Below, piece by piece: positions 25,077 through 33,634 of a DNA stretch of 59,223 nt. How positions within the stretch are numbered: position 1 is the stretch's first letter; each line of letters starts with the position of its first letter. The stretch is from NCBI RefSeq assembly GCF_002220365.1, contig NZ_MTHB01000057.1, forward strand, positions 1-59,223, given 5' to 3'. A program made the translations under genes and the position numbers. The notes beneath the pieces were generated by a model. The model had not been told where the DNA came from, did not search any database, and worked only from the letters and a program-made list of their open reading frames with translations. Source of the stretch: Caballeronia sordidicola. GTDB lineage: Bacteria > Pseudomonadota > Gammaproteobacteria > Burkholderiales > Burkholderiaceae.

Positions 25077-27864
25077 AGCATCCGGCCGGCACGACGGCGT
25101 GAAGCAATACCTCGAAAGTGGCCGCAAACAAGGGCGTGATCTTTCTCGCGACGAGCTCGACGAGCGTGTCGTGCTCGCGGGCGACCTGGAGTTGACCGAC
25201 TCGATCATTCGGTCGATCGACACCGCGCCGGATGTGGATCGCTATCTGTCCGTCACCATGAGCTTTAAGGAAGACGACGTTGATCGCGAAACGCTCGATG
25301 CGATCACGGCGGAATTTCGCGCCTTCGTTTCGGTCGCCTATCGCAGCGATGAAATGAATTTTTACGCCGAGGCGCATTTGCCGAAGGTGAAGAGCTATCA
25401 GGATGACGCGACCGGCGAACTGGTGGAAAGAAAGCCGCATATTCACGTGGTCATTCCCAAAGTGAATTTGATTTCCGGTGGTCATCTAGAGCCGCTGGGT
25501 TACTACAAATCGAACATCGAGTTCGTTGAGGCGTTTCAGGAACACATGAACGCCAAATATGGCTTGGCGAGCCCGAAAGACAATCGCCGGGTCGAACTCA
25601 CGGATGCGTCCGAGATGATCAGTCGATATAAGGGCGATCTCTTTAAGGAGGCAAGTCGCCAGACCAAAGAGTTGCTGTTCGATGCCATGCTCGATCGCAA
25701 GATTGAGCGTTATGACGATTTTCTGGCGATGGTCGCCGAACACGGAGAAACGCGCTTGCGTAACGCCGGCGGCGACAACGAATACGCCAATGTGAAACCC
25801 GCTGATGCCGCGAAGGGCGTGAACCTGAAGGAAGCGGTGTTTTCTCGCGCCTTCGTCGAGTTGCCCACCAGCGAGAAGCTGCTGCAGCTCGCGGCCGACA
25901 TTCAGCCTAAATATGAAGTGAGCAGCAGCCCGCGTGAAACAGCGCCGCACATGCTCGCTGCTTTGGAGCAATGGCGCGAGACGCGCGCCCTCGAAGTCAA
26001 GTATCTCAACAACGGCAACACCAACAGTTTCCCGGCCTACCAGGCGGGTTCGCGTGCAGAGCGCGTGGCAATGCTCGCCGAGCGCGAAGACGCGTTTTAT
26101 TCAAGACATCTCAAGGACCATCATGACCGAGCATCAGGAACACGAGCAGGGCCGGGAACCGCAAGATCCGCCGACCGCATCGATCGAGTCGGCAACGACG
26201 TCTTCGAGCAACGCCTTCGACGCGATCGACGATTACATGAATTCGACCGAGGAAGAAACGCCCTCGATGCCCCCTTCCCGCGAGGCGAGCGAGAACGAAG
26301 CGAGCCTGAGCGAGGTGGATGGGGACTTCCGCAACGTAGCCCCGAGTCCGGAGCACGCAGCGGTGTTTCAGGGCGCGGGCAGTCTGGCGCTCTCCCAGCT
26401 TCCCAAGGAAATTCGACCCAGTCCCCCAACGGTATGTCAGGTTTGTCCGGGCTCCCTGTGGACCGGTTCGCCCCGCGACGCGCAGTGCTGGTGCCGGATC
26501 ATGCACTTCACCAGTTGGAGCTCGAACGCGCCCTACCAGCGCATCGCGTGCGACGGGATAGCGATCGCCGAGCAGATGGCCGGCGAGTAAAGACGCCAAT
26601 AAGCGCGACGCCAACCGGACGGGTCGCTGACACCACCGTGTCGCAGCGTGTGCGCGATGCCAGTGAGCGTCACTCGGCATCGGCCTCCGGCAAACAATCC
26701 GAATTCTCCGAGATCGGTCAGCAGCTCGACGCGCGGCGGTTGCTTGCCGAACTGTCGCATTCACATGGCGTGCGGCCAGAGAAATATCCGCTGACGGTGG
26801 CCAAGGATGGCAGTACGCGGATCCGCGCTGGATCCCGCCACCTGAACGTCTCCGACTTCCTGACGAAAGAACTGCATCTGTCGTGGCGGGACGCCTCGCA
26901 GATCCTGCGCGATTCGTACCGCCGTCAGGTCGATGGCGCTGTAGCTGCGTCGGCGCGTGAATTGCCGCGCGCAACGCTGTGGCGCGAGTTCACGGGCGAG
27001 CGTGACGCGTTGAGGTCAGACCGGCAAGCGGCCATGCAATCGCAGAAGGCGAGCGAAAACGCACGCCGCGGCGAGATCAAACAAACCTTCGCGGCCGCTC
27101 GCGACCTGGCGCGCAACGACCTGAGCTTGCGGCCATCCGCTCGCCGTGCGGCGGTGTCAGTCGCCCGCATGGCGCGCGTGGCCGCCGAACAGGCATTGCG
27201 TGCGCAAAGCCAGGTCGAACGCGACAACCTGGTCGCCAAACATGGCCCCGCGGCCGGTCCCTCGTTCGGTGACTTCCTGCAGGCGAAGGCCCAGGGAGGT
27301 GACACCCGCGCGCTGGCCGAGCTGCGCCGCTTGCGGCCAAGCGCGTCCGAGTCGCCGAAAGACGGCGAGAACTGGATCCTGCCGGCCGGCAATACACCGG
27401 GACTGGCCGAGCGCAACGAGATTGTCTACCGTGCGCCACGCCTCACCTTTGAAGTCCACGCGAGCGGCGATGTCACCTACCGGCATGACGGCCGCAGCGT
27501 GGTGCGCGATCAGGGTCCGTCGGTTAAGGTCCTGAAGACCGATCGCGAGGCAATTGAATCCGGGTTGCGCCTGGCGCAAGCCAAATTCGGCAACGTGCTC
27601 AAGCTCGATGGGCCGGTGGAATTTCAGCGCGAAGCTGCGAAGGTCGCGGCTGAGGCAGGTCTGTATGTTGAGTTCGCCGACGACACGCTGAACCAGGTGA
27701 TGCAGGCACGCCGCGCCGAGCTCGTTGTCGAGCGTGCGAACACTGTTACTGCGCGCTCGCGCGCCGGGCCGCGTGCTGTTGCGGGCGAGCCAACGGTGGC
27801 GCCGATCTCGCCAGTCTCGCCCACGCCAGCCGTCGTCAACCCGCCGAAAGAGCCCAAGCGCTAG
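25066..27864 (+). CDS. Relaxase (three-histidine type) with C-terminal LPD7 domain
   Basis: 932 residues. The N-terminal relaxase domain has GVKQYLESG (Y15, candidate nucleophile), AEAHLP (H104) and RKPHIHVVIPKV (H125, H127), matching the metal-binding histidines of MOBP-like relaxases. The middle (about 350-520) is low-complexity Arg/Ser. The C-terminus has SWRDASQILRDSYRRQ and an LPD7 domain near 770-900 (EIVYRAPRLTFEVHASGDVT, AIESGLRLAQAKFGNVLKLD). It nicks oriT, stays covalently bound and pilots the strand. The MOB class beyond this is not certain. Confidence 0.9.
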   Translation: MLLRASGRHDGVKQYLESGRKQGRDLSRDELDERVVLAGDLELTDSIIRSIDTAPDVDRYLSVTMSFKEDDVDRETLDAITAEFRAFVSVAYRSDEMNFYAEAHLPKVKSYQDDATGELVERKPHIHVVIPKVNLISGGHLEPLGYYKSNIEFVEAFQEHMNAKYGLASPKDNRRVELTDASEMISRYKGDLFKEASRQTKELLFDAMLDRKIERYDDFLAMVAEHGETRLRNAGGDNEYANVKPADAAKGVNLKEAVFSRAFVELPTSEKLLQLAADIQPKYEVSSSPRETAPHMLAALEQWRETRALEVKYLNNGNTNSFPAYQAGSRAERVAMLAEREDAFYSRHLKDHHDRASGTRAGPGTARSADRIDRVGNDVFEQRLRRDRRLHEFDRGRNALDAPFPRGERERSEPERGGWGLPQRSPESGARSGVSGRGQSGALPASQGNSTQSPNGMSGLSGLPVDRFAPRRAVLVPDHALHQLELERALPAHRVRRDSDRRADGRRVKTPISATPTGRVADTTVSQRVRDASERHSASASGKQSEFSEIGQQLDARRLLAELSHSHGVRPEKYPLTVAKDGSTRIRAGSRHLNVSDFLTKELHLSWRDASQILRDSYRRQVDGAVAASARELPRATLWREFTGERDALRSDRQAAMQSQKASENARRGEIKQTFAAARDLARNDLSLRPSARRAAVSVARMARVAAEQALRAQSQVERDNLVAKHGPAAGPSFGDFLQAKAQGGDTRALAELRRLRPSASESPKDGENWILPAGNTPGLAERNEIVYRAPRLTFEVHASGDVTYRHDGRSVVRDQGPSVKVLKTDREAIESGLRLAQAKFGNVLKLDGPVEFQREAAKVAAEAGLYVEFADDTLNQVMQARRAELVVERANTVTARSRAGPRAVAGEPTVAPISPVSPTPAVVNPPKEPKR

Positions 27865-27866
27865 GG

Positions 27867-28727
27867 ATGGTCGACTCAATCCACGCTCCCGGCCCTGGAG
27901 CGCGTCCAGTCGACGCGAGCTGCTTGCCCTATCCGCCTAAAACGGGCGTTGGGGGCATTCCGCGCATTCTCACGGCACTGATCGGCAAACTCGATGCGTA
28001 CCTGGAAGATCCGGCAGACTGCCTGCCGAGCCTGAACGTCGCCAATGGCAAACCGCGCCAGCAGCGCCGCGATCGCCGGTTCGCGTGCGTGCAGCTGCTG
28101 CGCGCCCACATCAAATACCTCGATCTGCCGAGCTTGCGCGTTGGCATTCCGCAAGGTGACGGCAACTTCATGAGCGTCACGCTGCGCTTTCTCGCGCGCC
28201 AGGCCGGGATCGGCTTGCGTCGCGCCGAGCGGGCGATGCGAGATCTGCAGTCAGCCGGACTCGTTCGCAGCCAGCAACGGTGCGAACTGGACGAAGCTGG
28301 CCACTACCGTGGGCTCGCGTCGCTGCGCCAGTTGCCGCCGGCGCTATTCGGCGCGTTCGGCCTGGCGAAGTGGCTCAAGCACGAACGCAGCAAGGCCATT
28401 CTTCGGCGCTATCGCGCAGCGGCGGCCGCGGCGAAAGAGGGCCGTCGCGAGCGAGAAGCCGCGCAAGGTGCCTTGTTTCTGGAAAGCATGCGTCACCAGC
28501 TTGAACGCGGCCGCAAGGCTACGCCGAAATCTGGTCACGCCAATGCTAGCCACCTCGACATCGCTCGCAGCACGGACCCACTGCTCGACGACCAGGTGCG
28601 CCGACGCATCGGTGCACTCAAGCTGCAACATCCGGACTGGAACCGCGAGGCGTGCTACGAGCACGCCTACCGTGAGCTGACTCCATCAGCACGGCACAAG
28701 CCCTTCACGACCCCGCCACCCGTTTAG
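27867..28727 (+). CDS. Probable plasmid replication initiator, winged-helix
   Basis: 286 residues, basic. YPPKTGVGGIPRILTALIGK is followed by RFACVQLLRAHIKYLDL and a winged-helix-like part (VTLRFLARQAGIGLRRAERA, MRDLQSAGLVRSQQR). The C-terminus has GALKLQHPDWNREACYEHAY. Size, basic charge and the repeat-rich gap behind it suggest a replication initiator, but I could not match it to a named Rep family; a transfer regulator is the alternative. It starts three bases after the relaxase stop. Confidence 0.5.
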   Translation: MVDSIHAPGPGARPVDASCLPYPPKTGVGGIPRILTALIGKLDAYLEDPADCLPSLNVANGKPRQQRRDRRFACVQLLRAHIKYLDLPSLRVGIPQGDGNFMSVTLRFLARQAGIGLRRAERAMRDLQSAGLVRSQQRCELDEAGHYRGLASLRQLPPALFGAFGLAKWLKHERSKAILRRYRAAAAAAKEGRREREAAQGALFLESMRHQLERGRKATPKSGHANASHLDIARSTDPLLDDQVRRRIGALKLQHPDWNREACYEHAYRELTPSARHKPFTTPPPV

Positions 28728-28963
28728 CGATTCCGTTTCGCCCGTAGCCCTGATTGCTGCGCGAGGCCCGCGTGCGCCCGCACAACGGCATCTGCCCGCT
28801 CGTCCGTGTGAAAGCCACGTCCTGAACTGCCGCGATCTTGCTGAACCGAGCTTCGATCGCCGGTTGCATCGACATGCCGCCCATGCACGTCCCCAAAATC
28901 ACCGCGATCGGCGCTCGCGAAGCGCTTACTGTCGGCAACACCCCGACTTAACTGTCGGTTCAT
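28724..28963 (-). CDS. Possible small basic protein, antisense strand after rep
   Basis: 79 residues from ATG at 28963 with an AAGGCGG site upstream (MNRQLSRGVADSKRF start, rich in Arg, Asp and Gly). No recognised family. It overlaps the end of the rep-like gene by four bases on the other strand. Composition is unusual for a folded protein, so it could be a chance open frame over regulatory DNA. Confidence 0.3.
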   Translation of the reverse strand: MNRQLSRGVADSKRFASADRGDFGDVHGRHVDATGDRSSVQQDRGSSGRGFHTDERADAVVRAHAGLAQQSGLRAKRNR

Positions 28964-28998
28964 AATCACCGCCTTCTATCAGTACCTTCGAGTCTTTA

Positions 28999-29025
28999 AT
29001 TCCACGCCCCAAAGGGGCCTAAACC
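28999..29025 (+). repeat. AATTCCAC / CCCAAAGGGG repeat, copy 1
   Basis: AATTCCACGCCCC, AAAGGGGCC, TAAACC; contains the palindrome GCCCCAAAGGGGC (29006-29018). A related copy lies at 29599-29621 in the same orientation. Confidence 0.5.
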
Positions 29026-29244
29026 GTTGCCTCCGGCAGCTGGACGGCCCGGCCGCAAAGCGCAGGCTCAACCGGATCGCCCCTATGCTTTGCTCCGGGT
29101 CGCCGCTCTCCCACGCCTTCGGCGCGGTGCCCGTGCGGCTCGATCCGGGCGCGACGGTGCGCGCACAACGCGTTCGGTCTGCCACGCTAAAAGCGGCTTG
29201 CAGGAATGAGGGCAGCATGCGCCTGGCCCTGCAAAGACGTGCGT

Positions 29245-29284
29245 GGTTCGCGCAGCTCAGAGCGACACCGCGAACACTCGGTGG
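29245..29284 (+). repeat. 40-bp repeat, copy 1
   Basis: GGTTCGCG, then AGCTCAGAGCGACA, GCGAACAC and GTGG. A second copy at 30511-30550 matches 35 of 40 bases in the same orientation. The two copies bracket the small gene and the kfrA remnant. Confidence 0.65.
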
Positions 29285-29415
29285 CCGTTTTGACGAACCG
29301 GCCAGCGGTAACGTCCCGCAGCTTTTCGCGGCGCGTGCGGTATCCCACGTACTTTTTTGCCAGTCATCTGGCCCCGACCTTTGATAAAGATAATCACCTA
29401 TGAATGAAGGGCTGG

Positions 29416-29430
29416 GCGTTCGAAAAATCC
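29416..29430 (+). repeat. 15-bp repeat GCGTTCGAAAAATCC, copy 1
   Basis: Exact 15-bp match in inverted orientation at 31463-31477; a degenerate copy (CGTACGAAAAATCCATTT) begins at 30479. Possibly a protein-binding site spread over the control region. Confidence 0.55.
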
Positions 29431-29598
29431 AATTTCTAAGTGAGGCCGTCCGTACCTTAGAGGGACAGAGTGTGTGATCTCGCGCAAACGTTTAATTAAG
29501 AAACTATCTGATCTATAGAGTGAGTTCACAGGACAGCCGTTGCTTTCTTCAGTTCAATGCGCGAGAGGCCACACCCGTTGCCGCCAATGCGCTCCATA

Positions 29599-29621
29599 AT
29601 TCCACCCAAATGGGGAAAACC
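29599..29621 (+). repeat. AATTCCAC / CCCAAATGGGG repeat, copy 2
   Basis: AATTCCACCCAAATGGGG followed by AAAACC, a shortened version of the copy at 28999-29025. It lies just upstream of the gene at 29647 and could be its operator. Confidence 0.45.
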
Positions 29622-29646
29622 ATTAGAACTATAAATAGGAAAAATT

Positions 29647-29961
29647 ATGAGAGCTGTAGTCGGGTCAGAAGGCACCGAGAAAAAATCGCCTAAACATTCG
29701 GCTCACTTGGCCGAAACCCAACTCGATCACCTGCAACAGGTATTGGGTGGTTTTCTGGCTGCACAGGGGGCAGTAGTCATTCAGGGCCTTGACAAAGACT
29801 ATTGGGCTGCTCGGGTAAGCGCCATCGCTGCCGACTTCCACCTGCTACCGTTCCAACAGCTCCGCCTCGCCAGACTGGAGCAGCTCTTGAACGTCTACGA
29901 AGCGCATACCGCGCCGAGTCTCGCCGAAGCGCACGACGCACAAGCACGCGCAGCAGCATGA
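29647..29961 (+). CDS. Small hypothetical plasmid protein
   Basis: 104 residues, soluble and helical (LAETQLDHLQQVLGGFLAAQ; FQQLRLARLEQLLNVYEAHT). AGGAAAAATT precedes the ATG. No recognised family. It stands between repeat copies in the presumed control region, so a copy-number or partition role is possible but not shown. Confidence 0.55.
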   Translation: MRAVVGSEGTEKKSPKHSAHLAETQLDHLQQVLGGFLAAQGAVVIQGLDKDYWAARVSAIAADFHLLPFQQLRLARLEQLLNVYEAHTAPSLAEAHDAQARAAA

Positions 29962-30006
29962 ATGTTTGCCGCGATGCTGCAAACTGATTTGTAGGCTGGC
30001 TCGCGG

Positions 30007-30432
30007 TCACTTTCTTGTGCCCTTGCCGCCGCGTGGCGGCTTATCGTCGCCAGCCGTGTCGTCCGTTTTCAGCGCGGCCAGCAGCGCGGCATTCTGAGCC
30101 TGCGTCGCTTCGAGTTGACCGGCCAGTTTCGCGCCGGCTTCGCGCGCCTCGGCCGCGAGCTGTCGCGCTTCGTCGCGCTCGACCTGCGCACTCCGCATCT
30201 GCTCGGCCTGCGCCTCGGCGCGTGCGTGAGCTTTCGTCACCTCGCCGCTGGCTGCGTCGGTTCGCTGATTCGCCGCGTCAATTTCTCGGCCGGTCATCGC
30301 TTTTCGACAACGCCAAAACCGTCCCTGAGTCGATGACGCGGGGTCTGTCGGCACAAGGTACACCTGAACCGGACGTCGGGAGTGGGACGCCAACCAAGTC
30401 AGGTTGAACTGTGATTCGAGATTATCTGACAC
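30007..30432 (-). pseudogene. KfrA-like coiled-coil protein, C-terminal remnant
   Basis: From about codon 45 the frame encodes the alanine-rich coiled coil and basic tail typical of KfrA (TDAASGEVTKAHARAEAQAE, ERDEARQLAAEAREAGAKLA, LEATQAQNAALLAALKTDD). The N-terminal DNA-binding domain of KfrA (usually about 100 residues) is missing; the first 45 codons look unrelated. KfrA proteins autoregulate and form filaments linked to partition. Most likely a truncated relic. Confidence 0.5.
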
Positions 30433-30510
30433 CTGCGCCCCGAGCTCTTAGGCTTCAATCTGACGGCTTCGGGCTTGCCGTACGAAAAATCCATTTCTTG
30501 AGAGCACCCC

Positions 30511-30550
30511 GGTTCGCGTAGCTCAGAGCGACATGGCGAACACCCAGTGG
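30511..30550 (+). repeat. 40-bp repeat, copy 2
   Basis: 35 of 40 bases match 29245-29284. Here the end forms the palindrome CACCCA-g-TGGGTG (30541-30553). Confidence 0.65.
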
Positions 30551-30651
30551 GTGCTTCGGAGATCGCGTTCAGACACGGTGAACGTGGCGCGATCAAACGC
30601 GCTGCTGACTCGGCGCGTCGCGGCGACCTGGCGGCTTCACCGCCGGGGTTT

Positions 30652-30719
30652 CCAAAGGGGCTCCCCCTTTGGGCACCATATGTTCGAGAAAATGGCGAAG
30701 CTATTTTGTCGAACATATG
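30652..30719. other. Tandem hairpins, candidate oriT or recombination/partition site
   Basis: First hairpin: CCAAAGGGG - ctc - CCCCTTTGG (30652-30672), perfect 9-bp stem. Five bases later a second: 20-base arms with 18 matches around a 3-base loop (30677-30719), outer arms CATATGTTCGA / TCGAACATATG. Relaxase substrates commonly carry such an inverted repeat just upstream of nic. No nick-site consensus could be assigned, so the function is open. Confidence 0.4.
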
Positions 30720-30887
30720 CAACGTGCCTCCGCTTACCTGAAAAATGAGCGCTATGAGTCATTTTGATGCACATCAATTCAGTTTAGCTACTCGGTGATT
30801 CAATCTGTGACTTAAAGATTCACTTTCACTTATTTAAGATTCGTCTGTAGTACAGTGAGGGTACAAGCTGATTCGTCTGGATTGAAA

Positions 30888-31436
30888 ATGGACTTGGACA
30901 TCGCAAAAACACGTTTCGCACACCTCGCAAGCAGCGATCAACGCTCTAAAACCGCTCGCTTCCGGGACGTTTTCGATTCCGTCGATGCAGCAATTTGTGC
31001 AGGGGTGTCGCTCCAAACTGCACGTGATGAACTTGCCAATCTCGGGCTCGATCTGAATCTCAATACCTTCAAAGTCATCCTCAGACGTTTGCGCAAACAG
31101 CGAGAACTCGTTAGCAGCAACCATCCCGAATCGGCTGCAAAAAATAGTCCGCCAAGATCCGGGTTGGACAGAGTTTTGCCATCCGCGACGGCGACGATTC
31201 CGGTATCGGAACCCACACTCATCACCAAGCAAAATCCCCTGCAAGTCGCTGCCGCTTTTCCCAATCGAATCGAAGAACCAGTCGGGCTGCCCGAAGATTG
31301 GAGAACCTGCAAGCCGTTTAAGGGGATGGATAAATTACTAACACGGGAGCAAAAAGTGGAACGGACCGCCGCCCGTGACAAAATTTTCAACCCCAGCATC
31401 TATGACACGCCATTGCCAAGCCTGAAAAACACCTGA
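30888..31436 (+). CDS. Hypothetical plasmid DNA-binding-like protein
   Basis: 182 residues from the ATG at 30888. Residues about 20-75 (RSKTARFRDVFDSVDAAICA, SLQTARDELANLGLDLNLNT, FKVILRRLRKQREL) look like a winged or helix-turn-helix domain similar to small plasmid regulators; the rest is linker-like with a conserved-looking LPEDWRTCKPFKGMDKLLTR and FNPSIYDTPLPSLKNT. Its place between hairpins and the TA pair suggests stability or transfer control. Family not identified. Confidence 0.55.
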   Translation: MDLDIAKTRFAHLASSDQRSKTARFRDVFDSVDAAICAGVSLQTARDELANLGLDLNLNTFKVILRRLRKQRELVSSNHPESAAKNSPPRSGLDRVLPSATATIPVSEPTLITKQNPLQVAAAFPNRIEEPVGLPEDWRTCKPFKGMDKLLTREQKVERTAARDKIFNPSIYDTPLPSLKNT

Positions 31437-31462
31437 CAGGCATAAAGCGTTTTGCAGGAGGG

Positions 31463-31477
31463 GGATTTTTCGAACGC
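31463..31477 (-). repeat. 15-bp repeat GCGTTCGAAAAATCC, inverted copy
   Basis: Exact reverse complement of 29416-29430. It lies 26 bases after the stop of the preceding gene. Confidence 0.55.
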
Positions 31478-31557
31478 GGACGGAACAGACCGAAACCGAT
31501 GGACAAAAAAACCGCCGACCATCGCAGAGGCCAGCGGAATCGGATTGTTCAGAATAC

Positions 31558-31845
31558 TTAGGCGTGGACTTTGGCGGTCAGATCGATCCCCAGCGCTCTC
31601 ATCACGGCAAGGGTCGTTTTCAGTGTCGGGTTGCCGGTCTCGCTAAACGATCGGTACAACTGCTCACGCGATAACCCTGTGTCTTTCGCAATCTGTGTCA
31701 TTCCCTTCGCACGAGCAACAATCCCCAACGCTTTCGCAATGTATGCAGCGTCACCCGTCTCCAACGCATCCGCCATAAAAAATGCAATTTCTTCGCTATC
31801 TACGAGCGCGGCGGCTGGATCGTAGGTCGTCAGTTTTTCAGCCAT
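31558..31845 (-). CDS. HigA-like antitoxin (putative addiction module antidote)
   Basis: 95 residues. KLTTYDPAAALVDSEEIAFF then MADALETGDAAYIAKALGIV and a helix-turn-helix (GMTQIAKDTGLSREQLYRSF, GNPTLKTTLAVMRALGI) are typical of the addiction-module antidote family paired with HigB-like toxins. It follows the toxin gene directly (adjacent codons). The antitoxin looks intact although its toxin partner is truncated. Confidence 0.85.
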   Translation of the reverse strand: MAEKLTTYDPAAALVDSEEIAFFMADALETGDAAYIAKALGIVARAKGMTQIAKDTGLSREQLYRSFSETGNPTLKTTLAVMRALGIDLTAKVHA

Positions 31846-32040
31846 CTATTCCTCCCATTCTTGGGCCAATTTTTTCGCTAAATCGATGTCGCGTGTCTGC
31901 GTGCTTTTATCGCCCCCGCACAACAACACGACAAGCGTAGTCCCACGCTGCTGAAGATAAACGCGATATCCGGGACCAAAATGAATTCTCAACTCGCTCA
32001 CGCCATTGCCTACCGGAGAAATGTCTCCGGGGGCATGGTT
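31846..32040 (-). pseudogene. RelE/HigB-like toxin, N-terminally truncated
   Basis: About 64 residues remain: HAPGDISPVGNGVSELRIHF, GPGYRVYLQQRGTTLVVLLC, GGDKSTQTRDIDLAKKLAQE. This is the C-terminal two-thirds of the addiction-module killer family (about 100 residues). The first 35 or so residues, expected near 32041-32140, are replaced by unrelated sequence with a stop codon in frame. Only a TTG could start translation. Truncated next to the transposase gene, so loss by insertion or deletion is likely. Confidence 0.75.
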
Positions 32041-32136
32041 CAAAAAACCCGCATTTTAGTGAACAGTAGACGTGCAGAATCCAGCCCGGCATGCAACGTA
32101 AGCGGGCAGCTATTGTTCTTTAAATCCGGAATTGAG

Positions 32137-33609
32137 TTAGGCTACCCGCTGCTTGAAACAGGCGAAACCGAGCATTTCGAGCCAGGGCAGATGGGGTTTC
32201 CCGGTCATCGCCTGCGCCGCTGTTTTATTCTTCAACCGCTCATGCCGACTTCGCATGAACGGCTTATGGTTTAGATAAAACTGCAGGAGTCCGATGATTT
32301 TTTGGCTGACAGTTTTCCGTTCAACCAGGTAAGGCCGAAGACGGCTGTGCAGATTCTCAACCATGGAACTGCAGCGATGCGTTTTGCCCAGAATGGCGAG
32401 CACCGCATCTTCTATCTCGTCGTATTTCTCGCCAATCAGATCTTCCAATGCCGATGACCGGTCGTGATAAGCGCAGTGATCGATGCTGTATCGGGACGTA
32501 TAGCATACGTTCCAGACGGTGTCGATCGATATGTCGTACTGCGCGGCCAGTTGCGCAAACTGGTCATTCAAGGCATCAGCGACATCCAGCAACGCATCGC
32601 GCCGATAATGCAGGGATGTGACAATGGCATCGATGCGATGCGGATGCCGCCCTGCGATGATCGACATCTGGGCAACGATAAAGTCATAGAGCATGGCGCG
32701 GACTTGCGGCTCATAGCCCGCGAGTTGCAGCACATCGTGTTGCAACCACTGCGCGAGAAGCCCGAAGGTGGCGTGCGTTTCTTCCAGTGCGACAAGCTCG
32801 CTCAGCGCAATGGACGCGGCCGACGACTGCGCTTTTTTCTTTCGCGCATCGCGCTCCTTTTCTGCGCGGCGGACAAGCTTGAGCGTCGCCGTTGTGCGCG
32901 ATGCCACCTGGTTTTTCAGGTGCCGGGCGCAGTCTCTCAGGTCTCGGATAAAGTGAAAATGATCATGCCGCAAGGTCGTCTTGGGCAATATGTCAGCATG
33001 GCCTTTGATCAAACCTTTGGCACTATCCACAATGCTGGTATCGGGCGCGTAGCCGCGTGCCTGAAGATCAAGCAGATGAATTCCCCATGTTTCATGGTCG
33101 CGATCACCCGCGCGGGCCAGCAGTGCGCAAAAGCGCGACTCAATATCCACGACACTGAGGATGGGCTGATTGCGGTGGAACACTTCGTCAGCGGCACTGG
33201 CTTTGATCGGGCTGAGTTCATAGGCCTCATTCAAGGCAGCCGCCTTGCCGGCAGCCGCATCAAGAATGTTGAACACCGATCCCAGTGCGACCGGATAATC
33301 GAAAATGCTCTTCAGGAAAGACATGATGCCGCGATAGCTTGAGTTGCAGATGCAAAACAACCCGACGACCATCTGATGGATAAATGACCGGGTAACCGGG
33401 ATGGTAAACAGCGTCTCATCATCGCCCGCATCCTTGAATTCATTGGCGGCGGCTTCCAGTGCCCGGTTCTTCTGGGCATGAACCGTCGTGCGGCTGCAAT
33501 GGAAATTTCTCGCTATCTCGGTGATCGTTTATTGGCCACGGATCGCCTGGAGCGCCATCGAGCATTTCGTGGCTACAGGAATGCGTTTTACTGGAATTTG
33601 GAAAACCAT
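32137..33609 (-). pseudogene. DDE-type transposase, interrupted by an in-frame stop
   Basis: The minus frame from ATG at 33609 encodes about 490 codons with a single TAA at 33529-33531. Around it are KRIPVATKCSMALQAIRGQ, then TITEIARNFHCSRTTVHAQK (helix-turn-helix) and a catalytic-looking region ending SSMVENLHSRLRPYLVERKT and HLPWLEMLGF. The part after the stop is intact, and internal starts exist (for example at 33372). IS family not identified and no terminal repeats found. A point mutation CAA/AAA to TAA would explain the break; readthrough is the alternative. Confidence 0.7.
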
Positions 33610-33634
33610 TGATATCGTGAGCGAAGGCGTCTAA

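Larger units (their letters stand above)
28964..29646. other. Gene-poor control region, possible origin
   Basis: 683 bases with no convincing gene. It contains the 13-bp palindrome GCCCCAAAGGGGC at 29006-29018, a repeated AATTCCAC...GGGG...AAACC element at 28999-29025 and 29599-29621, one copy of a 40-bp repeat at 29245-29284, and one copy of a 15-bp repeat at 29416-29430. The stretch 29370-29560 is AT-richer. Position behind the rep-like gene fits an oriV. I saw no DnaA box and no simple tandem iterons. Confidence 0.45.
30433..30887. other. Hairpin- and repeat-rich intergenic region
   Basis: 455 bases without a convincing gene. In order: a degenerate CGAAAAATCC copy (30479), 40-bp repeat copy 2 (30511-30550) ending in the palindrome CACCCAGTGGGTG (30541-30553), a CCAAAGGGG hairpin (30652-30672), a 43-base near-perfect palindrome (30677-30719), then an AT-rich stretch (30740-30860) with recurring GATTCA/TTAAGATTC words before the gene at 30888. 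A candidate oriT or partition site. Confidence 0.5.

Noticed and set aside
29380..29398. GATAA-aa-GATAATC stretch as a second Xer-like site
   Set aside because: Arms are short, the spacer is wrong and there is no recombinase nearby; AT-rich chance symmetry is more likely.
32464..33342. Long plus-strand frame of 292 codons
   Set aside because: It is antisense to the transposase; GC-biased codons keep such shadows open. The minus strand holds the helix-turn-helix and transposase motifs.
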